Assembly (NCBI RefSeq): GCF_014297285.1
Contig: NZ_JACOQI010000002.1
Coordinates: 1-64,000 of the forward strand
From: Dysosmobacter segnis
GTDB taxonomy: Bacteria > Bacillota > Clostridia > Oscillospirales > Oscillospiraceae
Length of the DNA: 64,000 nt
Direction: 5' to 3'
Below are positions 33,163 through 42,499 of the stretch, piece after piece (the stretch's first letter is position 1; each line of letters starts with the position of its first letter). Position numbers and translations under genes: made by a program. The notes beneath the pieces are model-generated. The model saw only the letters and a program-made list of their open reading frames with translations, was not told where the DNA came from and did no database searches.

Positions 33163-33717
33163 TCAGCCCTCCACAATTTTGATCCAGCACGAATCCTCTG
33201 CCATGCGCCCTTCGGTCTTGCGGATGATCGCCAGCGGGTCATAGCAGTCCAGTCCCAAGTCAGACAGGTAATATTTCAAACCGTCCCGCTCCTGCGGTAC
33301 ACAGCGGTCTTTCAAGAAGGTTTGCAGATCGTCCCATGTGGGCTTGCGGTTCACGCCGAAAGCGGTGGAAAGGGGAGAACTGACCTCGTTTTCGATGGCA
33401 AGTTGATGAGTGGTTTGGTCAGCACAGATCTTCGTACAGAGCTTGTTCCCATCGTAGTAGTACAGGATCATGAGGGCGTGAGCGCTGCTTCGGGCATTGG
33501 CCAGAAAGACATCGTAATCAGACACGGCAGGGCGGCGGATGGTGATGCTTTCCCCATCAAATTGCAGCGTTACGGTGCGGCTGCCCTCAGAGATGCCCAG
33601 GGCCTTCATCCAGGCAGATGGCAGAGCCACGCGGTAGCCCTTGGCATCCGGCCCGGCGTTTCCACCCGCCTTGTTGATAAGAATATTTGCAGTTCGTTCC
33701 TCGTGTAGCACGGTCAT
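33163..33717 (-). CDS. AbrB/MazE-like protein, likely antitoxin
   Basis: 184 residues, with a swapped-hairpin DNA-binding pattern near the N-terminus (GYRVALPSAWMKALGI, then TVTLQFDGESITIRRP). The rest resembles HipA N-terminal or unassigned sequence. It is transcribed with the kinase with only 2 bases between them. It would act as antitoxin and repressor of the pair; the C-terminal half is not recognised. Confidence 0.65.
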   Translation of the reverse strand: MTVLHEERTANILINKAGGNAGPDAKGYRVALPSAWMKALGISEGSRTVTLQFDGESITIRRPAVSDYDVFLANARSSAHALMILYYYDGNKLCTKICADQTTHQLAIENEVSSPLSTAFGVNRKPTWDDLQTFLKDRCVPQERDGLKYYLSDLGLDCYDPLAIIRKTEGRMAEDSCWIKIVEG

Positions 33718-33917
33718 TCACCTCAAAAGTTTCTCACAATTATTATACATATTGGACACCAATAAATCAAGAAGTTAATTTTACAACAACGTTGTCACGA
33801 AAATGAAACCGCTATACGGAAGCTGCTTTCGCAAGCATAGCATTTGGCCGTCCAAATGCGCTTGTTAGGGGAAGCAATTCCCCTATAACCCCTTATGAAT
33901 TGAAAGGAAAAACGATC

Positions 33918-34223
33918 ATGAGAAAACGACCAATCAAAATATCGCTTCGTTTGAATGAGCAGGAGCATGAACATTTGAAACAGCAGGCTATGCTCTCTGG
34001 CTTCCCAATGGAAGTATTCCTCCGTGCGCTGATCTCTGGCATGAACCTCCGATCCCGACCACTCGCTGAATACGCTGAAATCCGGCGTCAACTCGCCGGC
34101 ATTGGAAATAACATCAATCAAATTGCTCATGTTGTCAACACCCGCGGCTTTGCCACGAAGGAAGACATTGCCGCAGTCACGACAGCACAGCGGGTGATCT
34201 GGCAGATCGCAAAGCGGCTTTGA
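33918..34223 (+). CDS. mobC: MobC-family protein (element B)
   Basis: 101 residues from ATG 33918 with GAAAGG upstream. The RHH-like start (PIKISLRLNEQEHEHLKQQA) and the MobC motif EIRRQLAGIGNNINQIAHVV are clear. No relaxase was found in element B, so it may serve in mobilisation by the relaxase of another element, such as ICE-A. Confidence 0.85.
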   Translation: MRKRPIKISLRLNEQEHEHLKQQAMLSGFPMEVFLRALISGMNLRSRPLAEYAEIRRQLAGIGNNINQIAHVVNTRGFATKEDIAAVTTAQRVIWQIAKRL

Positions 34224-34278
34224 GATAGCTTATTCCAAGATATATGCCGTCTGAACAAGGCCAACGACAAAAAGCAGA

Positions 34279-34317
34279 GCGCGCAGCCTCCTTTCTCAAG
34301 GCTGCGCGCCCGTTTTT
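34279..34317 (+). terminator. Terminator after mobC
   Basis: GCGCGCAGCC pairs with GGCTGCGCGC over an 11-base loop and is followed by CCGTTTTTG. Confidence 0.8.
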
Positions 34318-34449
34318 GTTATATCCCGCTTCTGGGACGCAAGCATCGAAATATTGCTTGTGGATACAGCGTTTTATGGTATAATTATTTTGTGAGATTA
34401 TAACCAGAATGGTCAGTGAGCTTGAAGGCTTATCAAAGGAGTTGGTGTG

Positions 34450-34743
34450 ATGACAAAGTACGGAATTGATTCAACGGTTATTCACCAAATCATTAATCTG
34501 GCAAATAGGCATCACATCCAAACGGTGATTCTCTTCGGCTCCCGCGCGCGAGGGGACTTCCACCGCACAAGCGATATTGATTTAGCTGTGCAGGGAGGCA
34601 ATGTATGCCGTTTCAGACTGGATGTTGAGGAAGAAACGCATACATTGCTGACCTTTGATGTGATAGATTTATGTTCTGATTTGTCCCCGGAATTGTGGGA
34701 AGCCATCAGCAAGGAGGGAGTATTGCTCTATGAAAAAGTTTGA
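34450..34743 (+). CDS. MNT-type nucleotidyltransferase (MntA-like)
   Basis: 97 residues from ATG 34450, with AAAGGA 9 bases upstream. It has the minimal nucleotidyltransferase motif GSRARGDFHRTSDIDLAV near 32-49. Paired with the downstream HEPN gene (14-base overlap) it forms a type VII toxin-antitoxin pair, in which MntA polyadenylates and neutralises HepT. This fits a defence island. Confidence 0.88.
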   Translation: MTKYGIDSTVIHQIINLANRHHIQTVILFGSRARGDFHRTSDIDLAVQGGNVCRFRLDVEEETHTLLTFDVIDLCSDLSPELWEAISKEGVLLYEKV

Positions 34744-35134
34744 TAACTACCGTAAAAATTTAGACGTTCTGCGGCTCTCCGACCGGCAGGATCTTAGCAA
34801 TGAATTTATCATCAGCGGCATTATTGACAAGTTCTCCATTCAGTTTGAATTAGGTTGGAAGGTCTTAAAAGAATTGCTGACGTATGAAGGCATCAATGCA
34901 GCTAAGACAGGCTCCCCGCGTGAAATTATCAAGCAGGCGTACCAGTATTACCCTTGCATAGAGGAAGATGTGTGGCTGGATATGCTGTCCCAGCGCAACA
35001 ATATGGCGCATATTTACGATGGAAATGCCGCGCAAGCACTGGCGCAGGAGATCATCAGCCGCTTTATTCCGGCCTTTGAAACGCTGGAAAAAAGCATCTG
35101 TGAGCGATACGCCGATCTTCTGGATACGCTCTGA
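34730..35134 (+). CDS. HepT-like HEPN toxin (HI0074 family)
   Basis: 134 residues. The RX4-6H motif is RNNMAH near 91-96, inside a helical HI0074-type bundle (NEFIISGIIDKFSIQFELGWKVLKELL). HepT proteins are RNases. The 14-base overlap with the MNT gene supports joint translation. Confidence 0.88.
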   Translation: MKKFDNYRKNLDVLRLSDRQDLSNEFIISGIIDKFSIQFELGWKVLKELLTYEGINAAKTGSPREIIKQAYQYYPCIEEDVWLDMLSQRNNMAHIYDGNAAQALAQEIISRFIPAFETLEKSICERYADLLDTL

Positions 35135-35167
35135 GGAACTATTTCATCAAAATATTGGAGGCCCACA

Positions 35168-35773
35168 ATGGCACTTGAAAATAAACTTGCCATCACCAAT
35201 TCCGCCGAGCTTGCCCGCGAGGAGGAGCGGATCAGCAAAAGGAAGGCCGTGGAACTATTTGAGAGCGGCGCTCTGGACAAACTGGTACCCGGCAGATTCA
35301 CGTCGCTGCAAGCCATTCATAAGGCGCTTTTCGAGGATATTTATGACTTTGCAGGCGAACTGCGCACGGTGAATCTGGCAAAGGGCAATTTCCGCTTTGC
35401 GCCGCTGATGTATCTGGAGGCGGCGCTGGCCAACATCGACAAGATGCCGCAGTCCACCTTTGACGAGATCATCGAGAAGTATGTGGAGATGAATATCGCC
35501 CACCCGTTCCGAGAGGGCAACGGCCGCAGCACCCGCCTGTGGCTTGACCAGATGCTGAAAGCCGGTATCGGACAGGTGGTGGATTGGAGCAAGGTCGATA
35601 AAGAGGACTACCTACTGGCCATTGAGCGCAGCCCCATCAAGGACGTGGAGATCAAGGTGCTGCTGAAAGCGGCTTTGACTGACGAGATCAATAGCCGCGA
35701 GGTCTATATGAAAGGCATCGACCACAGCTACTACTATGAGGGGTATACGACCTTCAAGGCGGAAGATCTGTAA
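35168..35773 (+). CDS. Fic/DOC-family protein
   Basis: 201 residues with the Fic motif HPFREGNGRSTRLW near 115-128; all residues for AMP transfer are present. An inhibitory helix is not obvious and no antitoxin gene lies directly upstream. Fic enzymes modify host proteins by AMPylation or similar reactions. The gene sits 33 bases after the HEPN gene. Confidence 0.9.
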   Translation: MALENKLAITNSAELAREEERISKRKAVELFESGALDKLVPGRFTSLQAIHKALFEDIYDFAGELRTVNLAKGNFRFAPLMYLEAALANIDKMPQSTFDEIIEKYVEMNIAHPFREGNGRSTRLWLDQMLKAGIGQVVDWSKVDKEDYLLAIERSPIKDVEIKVLLKAALTDEINSREVYMKGIDHSYYYEGYTTFKAEDL

Positions 35774-35814
35774 GTGGAGTACAATTCCATAGTTGCAACG
35801 AATGGAGCTACAGA

Positions 35815-36543
35815 ATGCTATTTATCAAATTTGGAAAAAAAGAACATCTTGAACAATTAAGAAATGGCATCGTGCATTTTTCTACATTGAAAACATTTCA
35901 GAAAGATCCAACGTCGTTCCGTGGAGATAAAATGGAGGGCCGACTCTATATTGATCCAAAACAGCCGATGCTGGTCAATGGGCTCGATATATCATCATTC
36001 ATGAAAGAGTGTGTTATTTCTTACGAAACAAATTGCCCAGAATTTTCTTTTTCGGCATCCATATTATCAAGAAAAAATTGTCACAAATGCACAGATGGTT
36101 TGTACACAGTAAATCAAGAATACCTTAATGAAATGCGACAGTTTGGAGAGTGTTTTTTGACAATAAATGCTTTTGAGCTTATAGAGGCACTACGGACTGA
36201 GTTTTCCAACACGGGCAGTGGATTTGAATATCACCCCGTCGTATATATCAATAAGACGAATTATTCTAAAATTCAAGAATATTTTAATAATTTATCCAGC
36301 AAAAACAGACTAACAGGGCATTTATTTTTGAAAGATGATACGAATTCCTACCGCATTCAGAATGAGTGGAGAATGGTATTGTTTGATTTCAATAATCACT
36401 ACCCGGCAGATAATAATGGCGTTAATGTTAAAACATGCTATTTAACAGAGATGCCGGTTCTTGACACAGAAAGTTTAGCCACTTTACGCTGTAGTGAAGA
36501 ATATTTATTTGACGAAAAGGAGAACTCTCATGCCGACACTTGA
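35815..36543 (+). CDS. Hypothetical AT-rich cargo protein (242 aa)
   Basis: Starts at ATG 35815, just behind GGAG, and overlaps the mod start by 14 bases. The protein begins LFIKFGKKEHLEQLRNGIVHF, which looks like a conserved beta-strand/helix pattern found in uncharacterised defence-neighbour proteins, and has CHKCTD. No function can be assigned. GC is much lower than in mod. Confidence 0.6.
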   Translation: MLFIKFGKKEHLEQLRNGIVHFSTLKTFQKDPTSFRGDKMEGRLYIDPKQPMLVNGLDISSFMKECVISYETNCPEFSFSASILSRKNCHKCTDGLYTVNQEYLNEMRQFGECFLTINAFELIEALRTEFSNTGSGFEYHPVVYINKTNYSKIQEYFNNLSSKNRLTGHLFLKDDTNSYRIQNEWRMVLFDFNNHYPADNNGVNVKTCYLTEMPVLDTESLATLRCSEEYLFDEKENSHADT

Positions 36544-38191
36544 ATGGATTGGAAAGAGCAAGGTGATCAATCACCATCAGGACGTGCCGTTTCGGGTGTT
36601 GGAGCGCAAGTATAGCTTTGATGAAAACGGGCAGCACGACGAGGACAACGGCAGCGAGAACATGATTATCCGGGGCGATAATCTGGAAGCCCTGAAAGCG
36701 CTGCTGCCCCGGTATGAGGGGCGCGTCAAGTGCATTTACATTGATCCACCCTACAACACCGGCAACGAGGGCTGGGTCTACAACGATAATGTCAATGACC
36801 CGAAGATCAAGAAGTGGCTGGGCGAGGTTGTCGGCAAAGAGGGCGAGGACTTGACACGCCATGACAAGTGGCTGTGCATGATGTACCCGCGGTTGAAGCT
36901 GCTGCAAAAGCTGCTGGCGGACGATGGTGTTATTTTCGTTAGTCTTGATTTCCATGAACAGCCCTTCATGCGACTTATTATGGATGAAATATTCGGAGCA
37001 AGTAACTACGTTTCAGAAATTGCTTGCGTAAACAAGCCTTCTGGTCGATCTGATGACAAATATATAGCCACAGCGCACGAAAGTATTATTGTGTATCGCA
37101 AATCTCCGCTGCTCACGCTTGGCGGATTTGAGCCGGAAGAAAAGATTACTAAACGTTACAATAAGCGTGACACTGACGGCAGACTTTATCGTGAAGAAGA
37201 TTTGCGAAAAAGAGGTACACATGACGAAAGAACTGACCGCCCAAACCTGTTCTATCCATTTTTCTTTAATCAGGAAACCGGTGAACTTATTGTTGGCGGT
37301 AATGATGAGAAAACACCAGATGGTTTTATACGCATTGAACCAATGAAATCTAAAGACATTCAGGGAACGTGGCGTTGGGGACAAGATACAGCGAATGCTC
37401 AAAAAACATATATACACCCTCGCTATATGCCCAACAAGCAACAATGGAGCTTGTTTGAATGGGAATATCTTGATGAACGCGGGGCAGCTAAACCAACTAC
37501 GCTCTGGGATTTCAAAGACGTAAATAGTGAGAGAGGCACAGAAGTATTCATTAAGTATTTAGGCTTCAAAAAAGAAGATTTTCCGAATCCGAAGCCCGTT
37601 GGAACAATTCAGAGAATTTTGCAAATTGCGACTGCGGGTGATGACATCATCCTCGACTCCTTTGCCGGTTCTGGCACCACTGCCCATGCTGTCCTCAACA
37701 TGAACAAAGCTGACGGCGGACACCGCAAGTTCATCCTTGTCGAGATGATGGACTACGCCGACAGCATCACCGCCGAGCGCGTGAAGCGCGTGATCCGTGG
37801 CTATGGCGAGGGCAAGAACGCCGTGGAGGGCACGGGCGGCAATTTCAGCTTCTATGACTTGGGTGAACCGCTGCTTGTGGGCGATTGCCTGAATGAAGCC
37901 GTTGCCCCGGAGAAAATCCGGGAATACATCTGGTTCATGGAAACCAAGCAGCCCTACGCCCCACCCAGCGGCGGCAATCCGTATTACCTCGGCAAGCACA
38001 ACAACACGGGCTATTACTTCTACTACGAGCCGCAGCGCGTGACGGTGCTGGGCTATGCGTTCCTCTCCACCATTATGGAAAAAGCCGATGGAACGGTGAT
38101 CTATGCTGACCGCTGTTCCATCAGCGAGGACAAGCTGGCAAAAATGGGCGTTACATTCAAGAAGATTCCGCGCGATATTAGCAGGTTGTGA
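36530..38191 (+). CDS. mod: Type III restriction-modification methylase (Mod)
   Basis: 553 residues from ATG 36530, with AAAAGGAG 6-13 bases upstream. An N6-adenine methylase of the beta arrangement: DPPYNTGNEGW near 73, and FAGSGTTAHAVLNMN near 378. The variable region between them (about 165-365) would recognise DNA; its AT-rich DNA suggests swapped specificity. It partners the Res gene at 38692, but a small membrane-protein gene lies between them. Confidence 0.92.
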   Translation: MPTLEWIGKSKVINHHQDVPFRVLERKYSFDENGQHDEDNGSENMIIRGDNLEALKALLPRYEGRVKCIYIDPPYNTGNEGWVYNDNVNDPKIKKWLGEVVGKEGEDLTRHDKWLCMMYPRLKLLQKLLADDGVIFVSLDFHEQPFMRLIMDEIFGASNYVSEIACVNKPSGRSDDKYIATAHESIIVYRKSPLLTLGGFEPEEKITKRYNKRDTDGRLYREEDLRKRGTHDERTDRPNLFYPFFFNQETGELIVGGNDEKTPDGFIRIEPMKSKDIQGTWRWGQDTANAQKTYIHPRYMPNKQQWSLFEWEYLDERGAAKPTTLWDFKDVNSERGTEVFIKYLGFKKEDFPNPKPVGTIQRILQIATAGDDIILDSFAGSGTTAHAVLNMNKADGGHRKFILVEMMDYADSITAERVKRVIRGYGEGKNAVEGTGGNFSFYDLGEPLLVGDCLNEAVAPEKIREYIWFMETKQPYAPPSGGNPYYLGKHNNTGYYFYYEPQRVTVLGYAFLSTIMEKADGTVIYADRCSISEDKLAKMGVTFKKIPRDISRL

Positions 38192-38198
38192 GGAATAT

Positions 38199-38687
38199 AT
38201 GGAAAAAATTCTTATTTTATTGAAAGAAGCAATTGTACCAATAGCAACTTGTGTTCTGTCTGGGATTATTTCCTATATTGTATCTGTCCGAACTGCGAAC
38301 AAGTGGGTTCCTGCATATAGAAAAAAGTACGAAGAACTTCGGATTGAAGTTGCCGAGTCTCTTACAATGTATGCAAATCTTTATACGAACCCCATTGATA
38401 TTGCAAAAACAGAGAATCATCAGTTGCCGCAGAATTATGCAGAAGCATCATCGAAATTGCGGAATCTGGCTTCAAAGTTAAAGGCTTTCTCGGAAACTAT
38501 GCCTCCCAGAATAAGAAAAGTTCCATCAAAGGAGGCAATAGATGACGCTTCGAGCTGCTTAATTGGACTGTCTAACAGTTTTACAACACCGTATAACTCT
38601 AATATTTCAGATGCAGAGCGAAGAAATACATACAAATATGAGAATGACCTAAGGCAAATACTACGGCTACCTCTTGTAAAAAGGTGA
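38199..38687 (+). CDS. Single-pass membrane protein between mod and res
   Basis: 162 residues from ATG 38199, with GAGGAA upstream, 7 bases after mod. An N-terminal transmembrane helix (AIVPIATCVLSGIISYIVSV) precedes a soluble helical domain. It ends 4 bases before res, so it is in the operon. Type III systems do not normally encode such a protein. The family is not recognised. It is AT-rich compared with mod and res. Confidence 0.65.
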   Translation: MEKILILLKEAIVPIATCVLSGIISYIVSVRTANKWVPAYRKKYEELRIEVAESLTMYANLYTNPIDIAKTENHQLPQNYAEASSKLRNLASKLKAFSETMPPRIRKVPSKEAIDDASSCLIGLSNSFTTPYNSNISDAERRNTYKYENDLRQILRLPLVKR

Positions 38688-38691
38688 ATTT

Positions 38692-41319
38692 ATGGAACTG
38701 AAATCATATCAGAAAAAGGTGATAGCGGACCTGACCCGCTATCTGGAACTGCTGAACGAAACAAAGAGTGACGCAGCGGCGTTTCGCCTGTTTTGGCAGG
38801 AGAAATCAGCCCCGGCTTTAGGGCGATACCAAAATGTGATACCCGGCGTTCCGAACCTCTGCTTCAAGGTACCGACAGGCGGCGGCAAGACCTTTATTGC
38901 CTGCAACGCCGTTCGTCCTATCTTTGACGCACTCCCCGCTACCAAGACAAAGGCGGTCGTGTGGCTTGTTCCCTCGGACGCGATTCTGACGCAGACGGCG
39001 AAAGCCCTGAAGGACACATCCCACCCCTACCGTCAGAAAATCGATGTGGATTTCGGCGGGCGCATGGAGGTCTACACCAAGCAGGAGCTTTTGAACGGTC
39101 AGAACTTCAATCCGACTGCCGTTACGGAGCAGTTGTCGGTCATGGTGCTGTCCTACGATTCGTTCCGTGGGCGAGGCAAGGAGGTCTTGAAAGCCTATCA
39201 GGAGAACAGCAACCTTGCCGAGTTTGCAAAGGTGCTGGGTAAGCCCGACAGCCCCATTGAAAAAGCGGATGAAACCGCCCTGTTCCAGATTATCAACCAG
39301 CTTAACCCGCTTGTCATCGTGGACGAGAGCCACCATGCCCGGTCGGAATTGAGCCTTGAAATGCTGGAAAACTTCAACCCCTGCTTTGTGCTGGATTTGA
39401 CCGCCACGCCGAAAAAGGAGAGCAATATCATTTCCTATGTGGACGCGGTGCAGCTGAAAAACGAACACATGGTAAAGCTGCCCGTGATCGTCTATAACCG
39501 GGACAGCCAATCCGAAGTGCTGATTGATGCAATCGACCTGCGGAACAAGCTGGAAGAAATCGCAGATGCGGAATATGCCAGGACGGGCAAATATATCCGT
39601 CCTATCGCGCTGTTTCAGGCACAGCCGAAAGGAAAAGAGGACGCGACAACTTTTGAAAAACTGCGGGACAAGCTGGTGGATGCTGGGATTCCCGCCGAGC
39701 AAATTGCCATTCGAACCGCCGATGTGAACGAGCTGAAAAACACCGATTTGATGTCCCCAAGCTGCCCGATTCGGTATATCATCACGGTCAATGCGCTGAA
39801 AGAGGGCTGGGATTGCCCCTTTGCCTATATCCTTGCGTCCCTTGCCAATAAGACAAGTCAGGTTGACGTGGAGCAGATTTTGGGACGGATTCTCCGCCTG
39901 CCCCACACCAGCCAGCATACCCAGAGTGCGCTTAATATGTCCTATGTGCTGACTTCTTCCAACGACTTCAACAATACTGTGGCGCATATCGTCAAGGGCT
40001 TGAACAGCGCAGGTTTCAGCGATAAGGATTATCGGATCGGTGAGCCCGTAAAACCGCAAGTACCCGAACAGCCAGCAGAGCAAATCACGCTGCCTGACCC
40101 GCAGGGAGCTTCCGAACCGGAAAGCGCAGAGGACGATTTTTCGGGGCTGGATGGGAAATTGATCGGGGCAGAATTGGAGCGGCGCAGAGAACAGGCGCAA
40201 ACGCCTGAAACTGCCCCGAAAGCCGACACCATGCTGGACGCTGCCGCAGAGGTCGAAAAGGCGTACACAGACGCTATCCAACAGACCGGCAATGATCCGG
40301 TGATGGACAATCTTCCGTGGGAGGTACGGGATAAAGTGAAATCATTTCAGGTGAATCCGCAGTTCCGGGAGGATATTGAAACGCTGCAAATCCCGCAGTT
40401 TTTCCTGAAAGTTGAGCAATCTTTGTTTACGGACGGTTCTTTTGAACTGCTGGATAAGGAAATGCTGGCAGAGGGCTTTACCCTCAAGGGCAAGGCATAC
40501 GATATTGACTTTGCCGCCGCAGACGATGAAATCCGCGAAATCGACGTGCGGGAGCAGGACGGCGGTTTGCCGAAGGTGTTCAAGATGGAGAGCGCCGAGC
40601 AGCGGTACTTCAAGGAGTGGTTCAACAATCTGCCGCCGGAGAGCCGGGTGCGTCAATGCAAGGACATGATGTTCAATCAGCTTAACAAGCTGAACATGGT
40701 AGACGCTGCCGAACTGAAAGCCTACATAAACCGCATTGTGGACGACATGGACAAGGCACAGCTCGCCGCCATGGAGAAAGCCCCACTGGGCTATGCGGCG
40801 AAGATCCGTGACAAGATCGAAACGCTGCTGGAAGCCCACTATCGGGAAACCTTTGAAAAGTGGCTGGAAACGGAGCGTATTGTCTGCAAGCCCTATTTCC
40901 GTCTGCCCCTCGCAATCCATCCCACCACCCATACTGACATATACGCCCGTTCGCTGTACACGGCGGAGGACGGCGACATGAACAAGCTGGAAGAAGAGCT
41001 GATTGTGGAGTTGACCGCCCTGCAAAATGTCCGCTGGTGGCACAGGAATATTGCCAGACAAGGGTTTGCAATCAACGGCTTTATCAAGCATTACCCCGAT
41101 ATTCTGATTATGACCAAAAGCGGCAAGCTCATCTGCGCAGAAACCAAGGGCGAACACCTGAAAAACGATGACAGCCGGGAGAAAATCGCACTCGGTCAAG
41201 CATGGCGTACATCAGCGGGCAAGGACTATCGCTATTACATGGTATTTGAGAATGAGGAAAACCTCTTGCCGGGTGCAATGAGTATGAGCCAGTTTATCGA
41301 CACGATTAAGGCGCTGTAA
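38692..41319 (+). CDS. res: Type III restriction enzyme (Res)
   Basis: 875 residues. An SF2 helicase with Walker A PTGGGKTFIACNA near 60, motif II VDESHH near 210, and ILGRILRLP (motif VI) near 400. A nuclease centre of the PD-(D/E)XK type lies at the C-terminus (PDILIMTKSGKLICAETKG, near 802-820). It cuts DNA when two head-to-head unmethylated sites are found. It forms an apparently complete system with mod at 36530. Confidence 0.93.
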   Translation: MELKSYQKKVIADLTRYLELLNETKSDAAAFRLFWQEKSAPALGRYQNVIPGVPNLCFKVPTGGGKTFIACNAVRPIFDALPATKTKAVVWLVPSDAILTQTAKALKDTSHPYRQKIDVDFGGRMEVYTKQELLNGQNFNPTAVTEQLSVMVLSYDSFRGRGKEVLKAYQENSNLAEFAKVLGKPDSPIEKADETALFQIINQLNPLVIVDESHHARSELSLEMLENFNPCFVLDLTATPKKESNIISYVDAVQLKNEHMVKLPVIVYNRDSQSEVLIDAIDLRNKLEEIADAEYARTGKYIRPIALFQAQPKGKEDATTFEKLRDKLVDAGIPAEQIAIRTADVNELKNTDLMSPSCPIRYIITVNALKEGWDCPFAYILASLANKTSQVDVEQILGRILRLPHTSQHTQSALNMSYVLTSSNDFNNTVAHIVKGLNSAGFSDKDYRIGEPVKPQVPEQPAEQITLPDPQGASEPESAEDDFSGLDGKLIGAELERRREQAQTPETAPKADTMLDAAAEVEKAYTDAIQQTGNDPVMDNLPWEVRDKVKSFQVNPQFREDIETLQIPQFFLKVEQSLFTDGSFELLDKEMLAEGFTLKGKAYDIDFAAADDEIREIDVREQDGGLPKVFKMESAEQRYFKEWFNNLPPESRVRQCKDMMFNQLNKLNMVDAAELKAYINRIVDDMDKAQLAAMEKAPLGYAAKIRDKIETLLEAHYRETFEKWLETERIVCKPYFRLPLAIHPTTHTDIYARSLYTAEDGDMNKLEEELIVELTALQNVRWWHRNIARQGFAINGFIKHYPDILIMTKSGKLICAETKGEHLKNDDSREKIALGQAWRTSAGKDYRYYMVFENEENLLPGAMSMSQFIDTIKAL

Positions 41320-41333
41320 GGGAGGTGCGTGTT

Positions 41334-41510
41334 TTGAAACTGCCATATGAAAACGAACTGTATGAGCTGCGAAAGTGGATAGACTTTACAAACGCAAACT
41401 TGCAGATGCAGTTTCTCCACACACCTCAGGAAATTCAGCGTGTCCACCAATGGATCAATGCAATTACGAGAGGAATACAAGCGGACTATCCTTTTTATGC
41501 GACTACGTGA
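41334..41510 (+). CDS. Small hypothetical protein after res (58 aa)
   Basis: TTG 41334 follows GGAGG at 41321-41325 by 8 bases. The protein is KLPYENELYELRKWIDFTNA, then a helical FLHTPQEIQRVHQWINAI. It resembles the tail of nothing I can name. It may be an operon member or a fragment. Confidence 0.45.
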   Translation: MKLPYENELYELRKWIDFTNANLQMQFLHTPQEIQRVHQWINAITRGIQADYPFYATT

Positions 41511-41835
41511 ATATTCCGCGCGAGATTGCGCAGCGTGACCGCTGAGATTGAGCATCCATTCCGGCGGAATTAAGCACCCTCGCCGCCGTCGTTGAGCATT
41601 GCGGCAAAACGTAGATATGCATGTAAATTTCGGAGTTGCAAGTCCAGATGCACGGTGGAAGAAGTCCACTATCACGGGAAATTAGGTCCACCGTCACGGG
41701 CATGAGGTCCATAGTGAGCAGAGGGCATGGTGCGGTGTTTTAAGGCGTTTATCCGGTTTCTTCGAGAAATATCTCGGCGTTGCCTAAAGCAGCGGCGTGC
41801 TGCCGGCTACATAGGCAGAATGGAGGTAGAGTGCG
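41511..41835. repeat. Two sets of 22-bp-period repeats, IS21-end-like
   Basis: No gene. TTGAGCATCC-type units start at 41548, 41570 and 41592. GTCCA-type units with CACGG start at 41642, 41664, 41686 and 41707. Both sets keep a period of 22 (once 21) bp. IS21-family ends contain such multiple repeats, and no transposase remains here. Confidence 0.5.
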
Positions 41836-42490
41836 ATGGCTCTTTGGGGCAGTCGAAAGAAATTCGACAAAAACAGTGACGGCAAGTTAAGTCATCAGGA
41901 ATGGTGGCACTGGTATCGAAGCACCAGCGGCCCGGAAATCGAACAGGCGGAGCGCCATCAGGCAGCGCAGGTGGGAGAGAACCAGAGTTCCTGGCTGCAT
42001 GAAGTTGTTCGCATTACCCACACCGCTACCGGAAACTACCTGAGTGCCGTCTGTGAACTGCTGTCATCCATGCCGCCAAAGGATGCCAAGGAACTGGCGT
42101 GGAAAGCACTGCTCTGCCAACTGACTGTCGCGCTTGCGGAGAGCGGTCTGTGGTCCAACCAAGAGAAAACGAATGCCGGACTATTCGTCAACGGCCAGAG
42201 TTTCTATCCCTACCGGGCTGCCGTAACTGACCTTGCGAGAATGAGCGGAATTTGCAGCGAGGACGAACTTGCGCGGGCGTGCCTAAACCGCCAGCACTGT
42301 TTCAGGCGGAGGACAGCCTGACTCAGGAAGACTGCGGCGCCTTCTGGAAACAGTTCATCGCGCAGCTGCCGCCCTACTATGATGAAACGCAGCCGGCATT
42401 CGAAAACGGTGATTTGGACATCTGCCTGCCGCTATGCGTCAGCGGGGATACGGAGGACGCCATCCGGGCGCTCTTCGAAAACCTTTGTAC
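41836..42490 (+). pseudogene. EF-hand-like hypothetical protein, frameshifted and truncated
   Basis: ATG 41836 starts a protein with an EF-hand-like KFDKNSDGKLSHQEWWHW and a helical repeat region. The frame breaks near 42290 and continues in another frame as ALFQAEDSLTQEDCGAFWKQ, through DLDICLPLCVSGDTEDAIRAL, until it ends at the transposase remnant near 42490. The product is probably not made whole. The family is unknown. Confidence 0.6.
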
Positions 42491-42499
42491 GCCAGAATC

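Noticed and set aside
38818..40281. 487-aa minus-strand ORF opposite res
   Set aside because: It lies wholly within the helicase core of Res, has no ribosome site and no recognisable domain.
41548..41720. Regular 22-bp period as a possible CRISPR array
   Set aside because: Repeats are degenerate with no distinct spacers, and the unit is too short; no cas genes are present.
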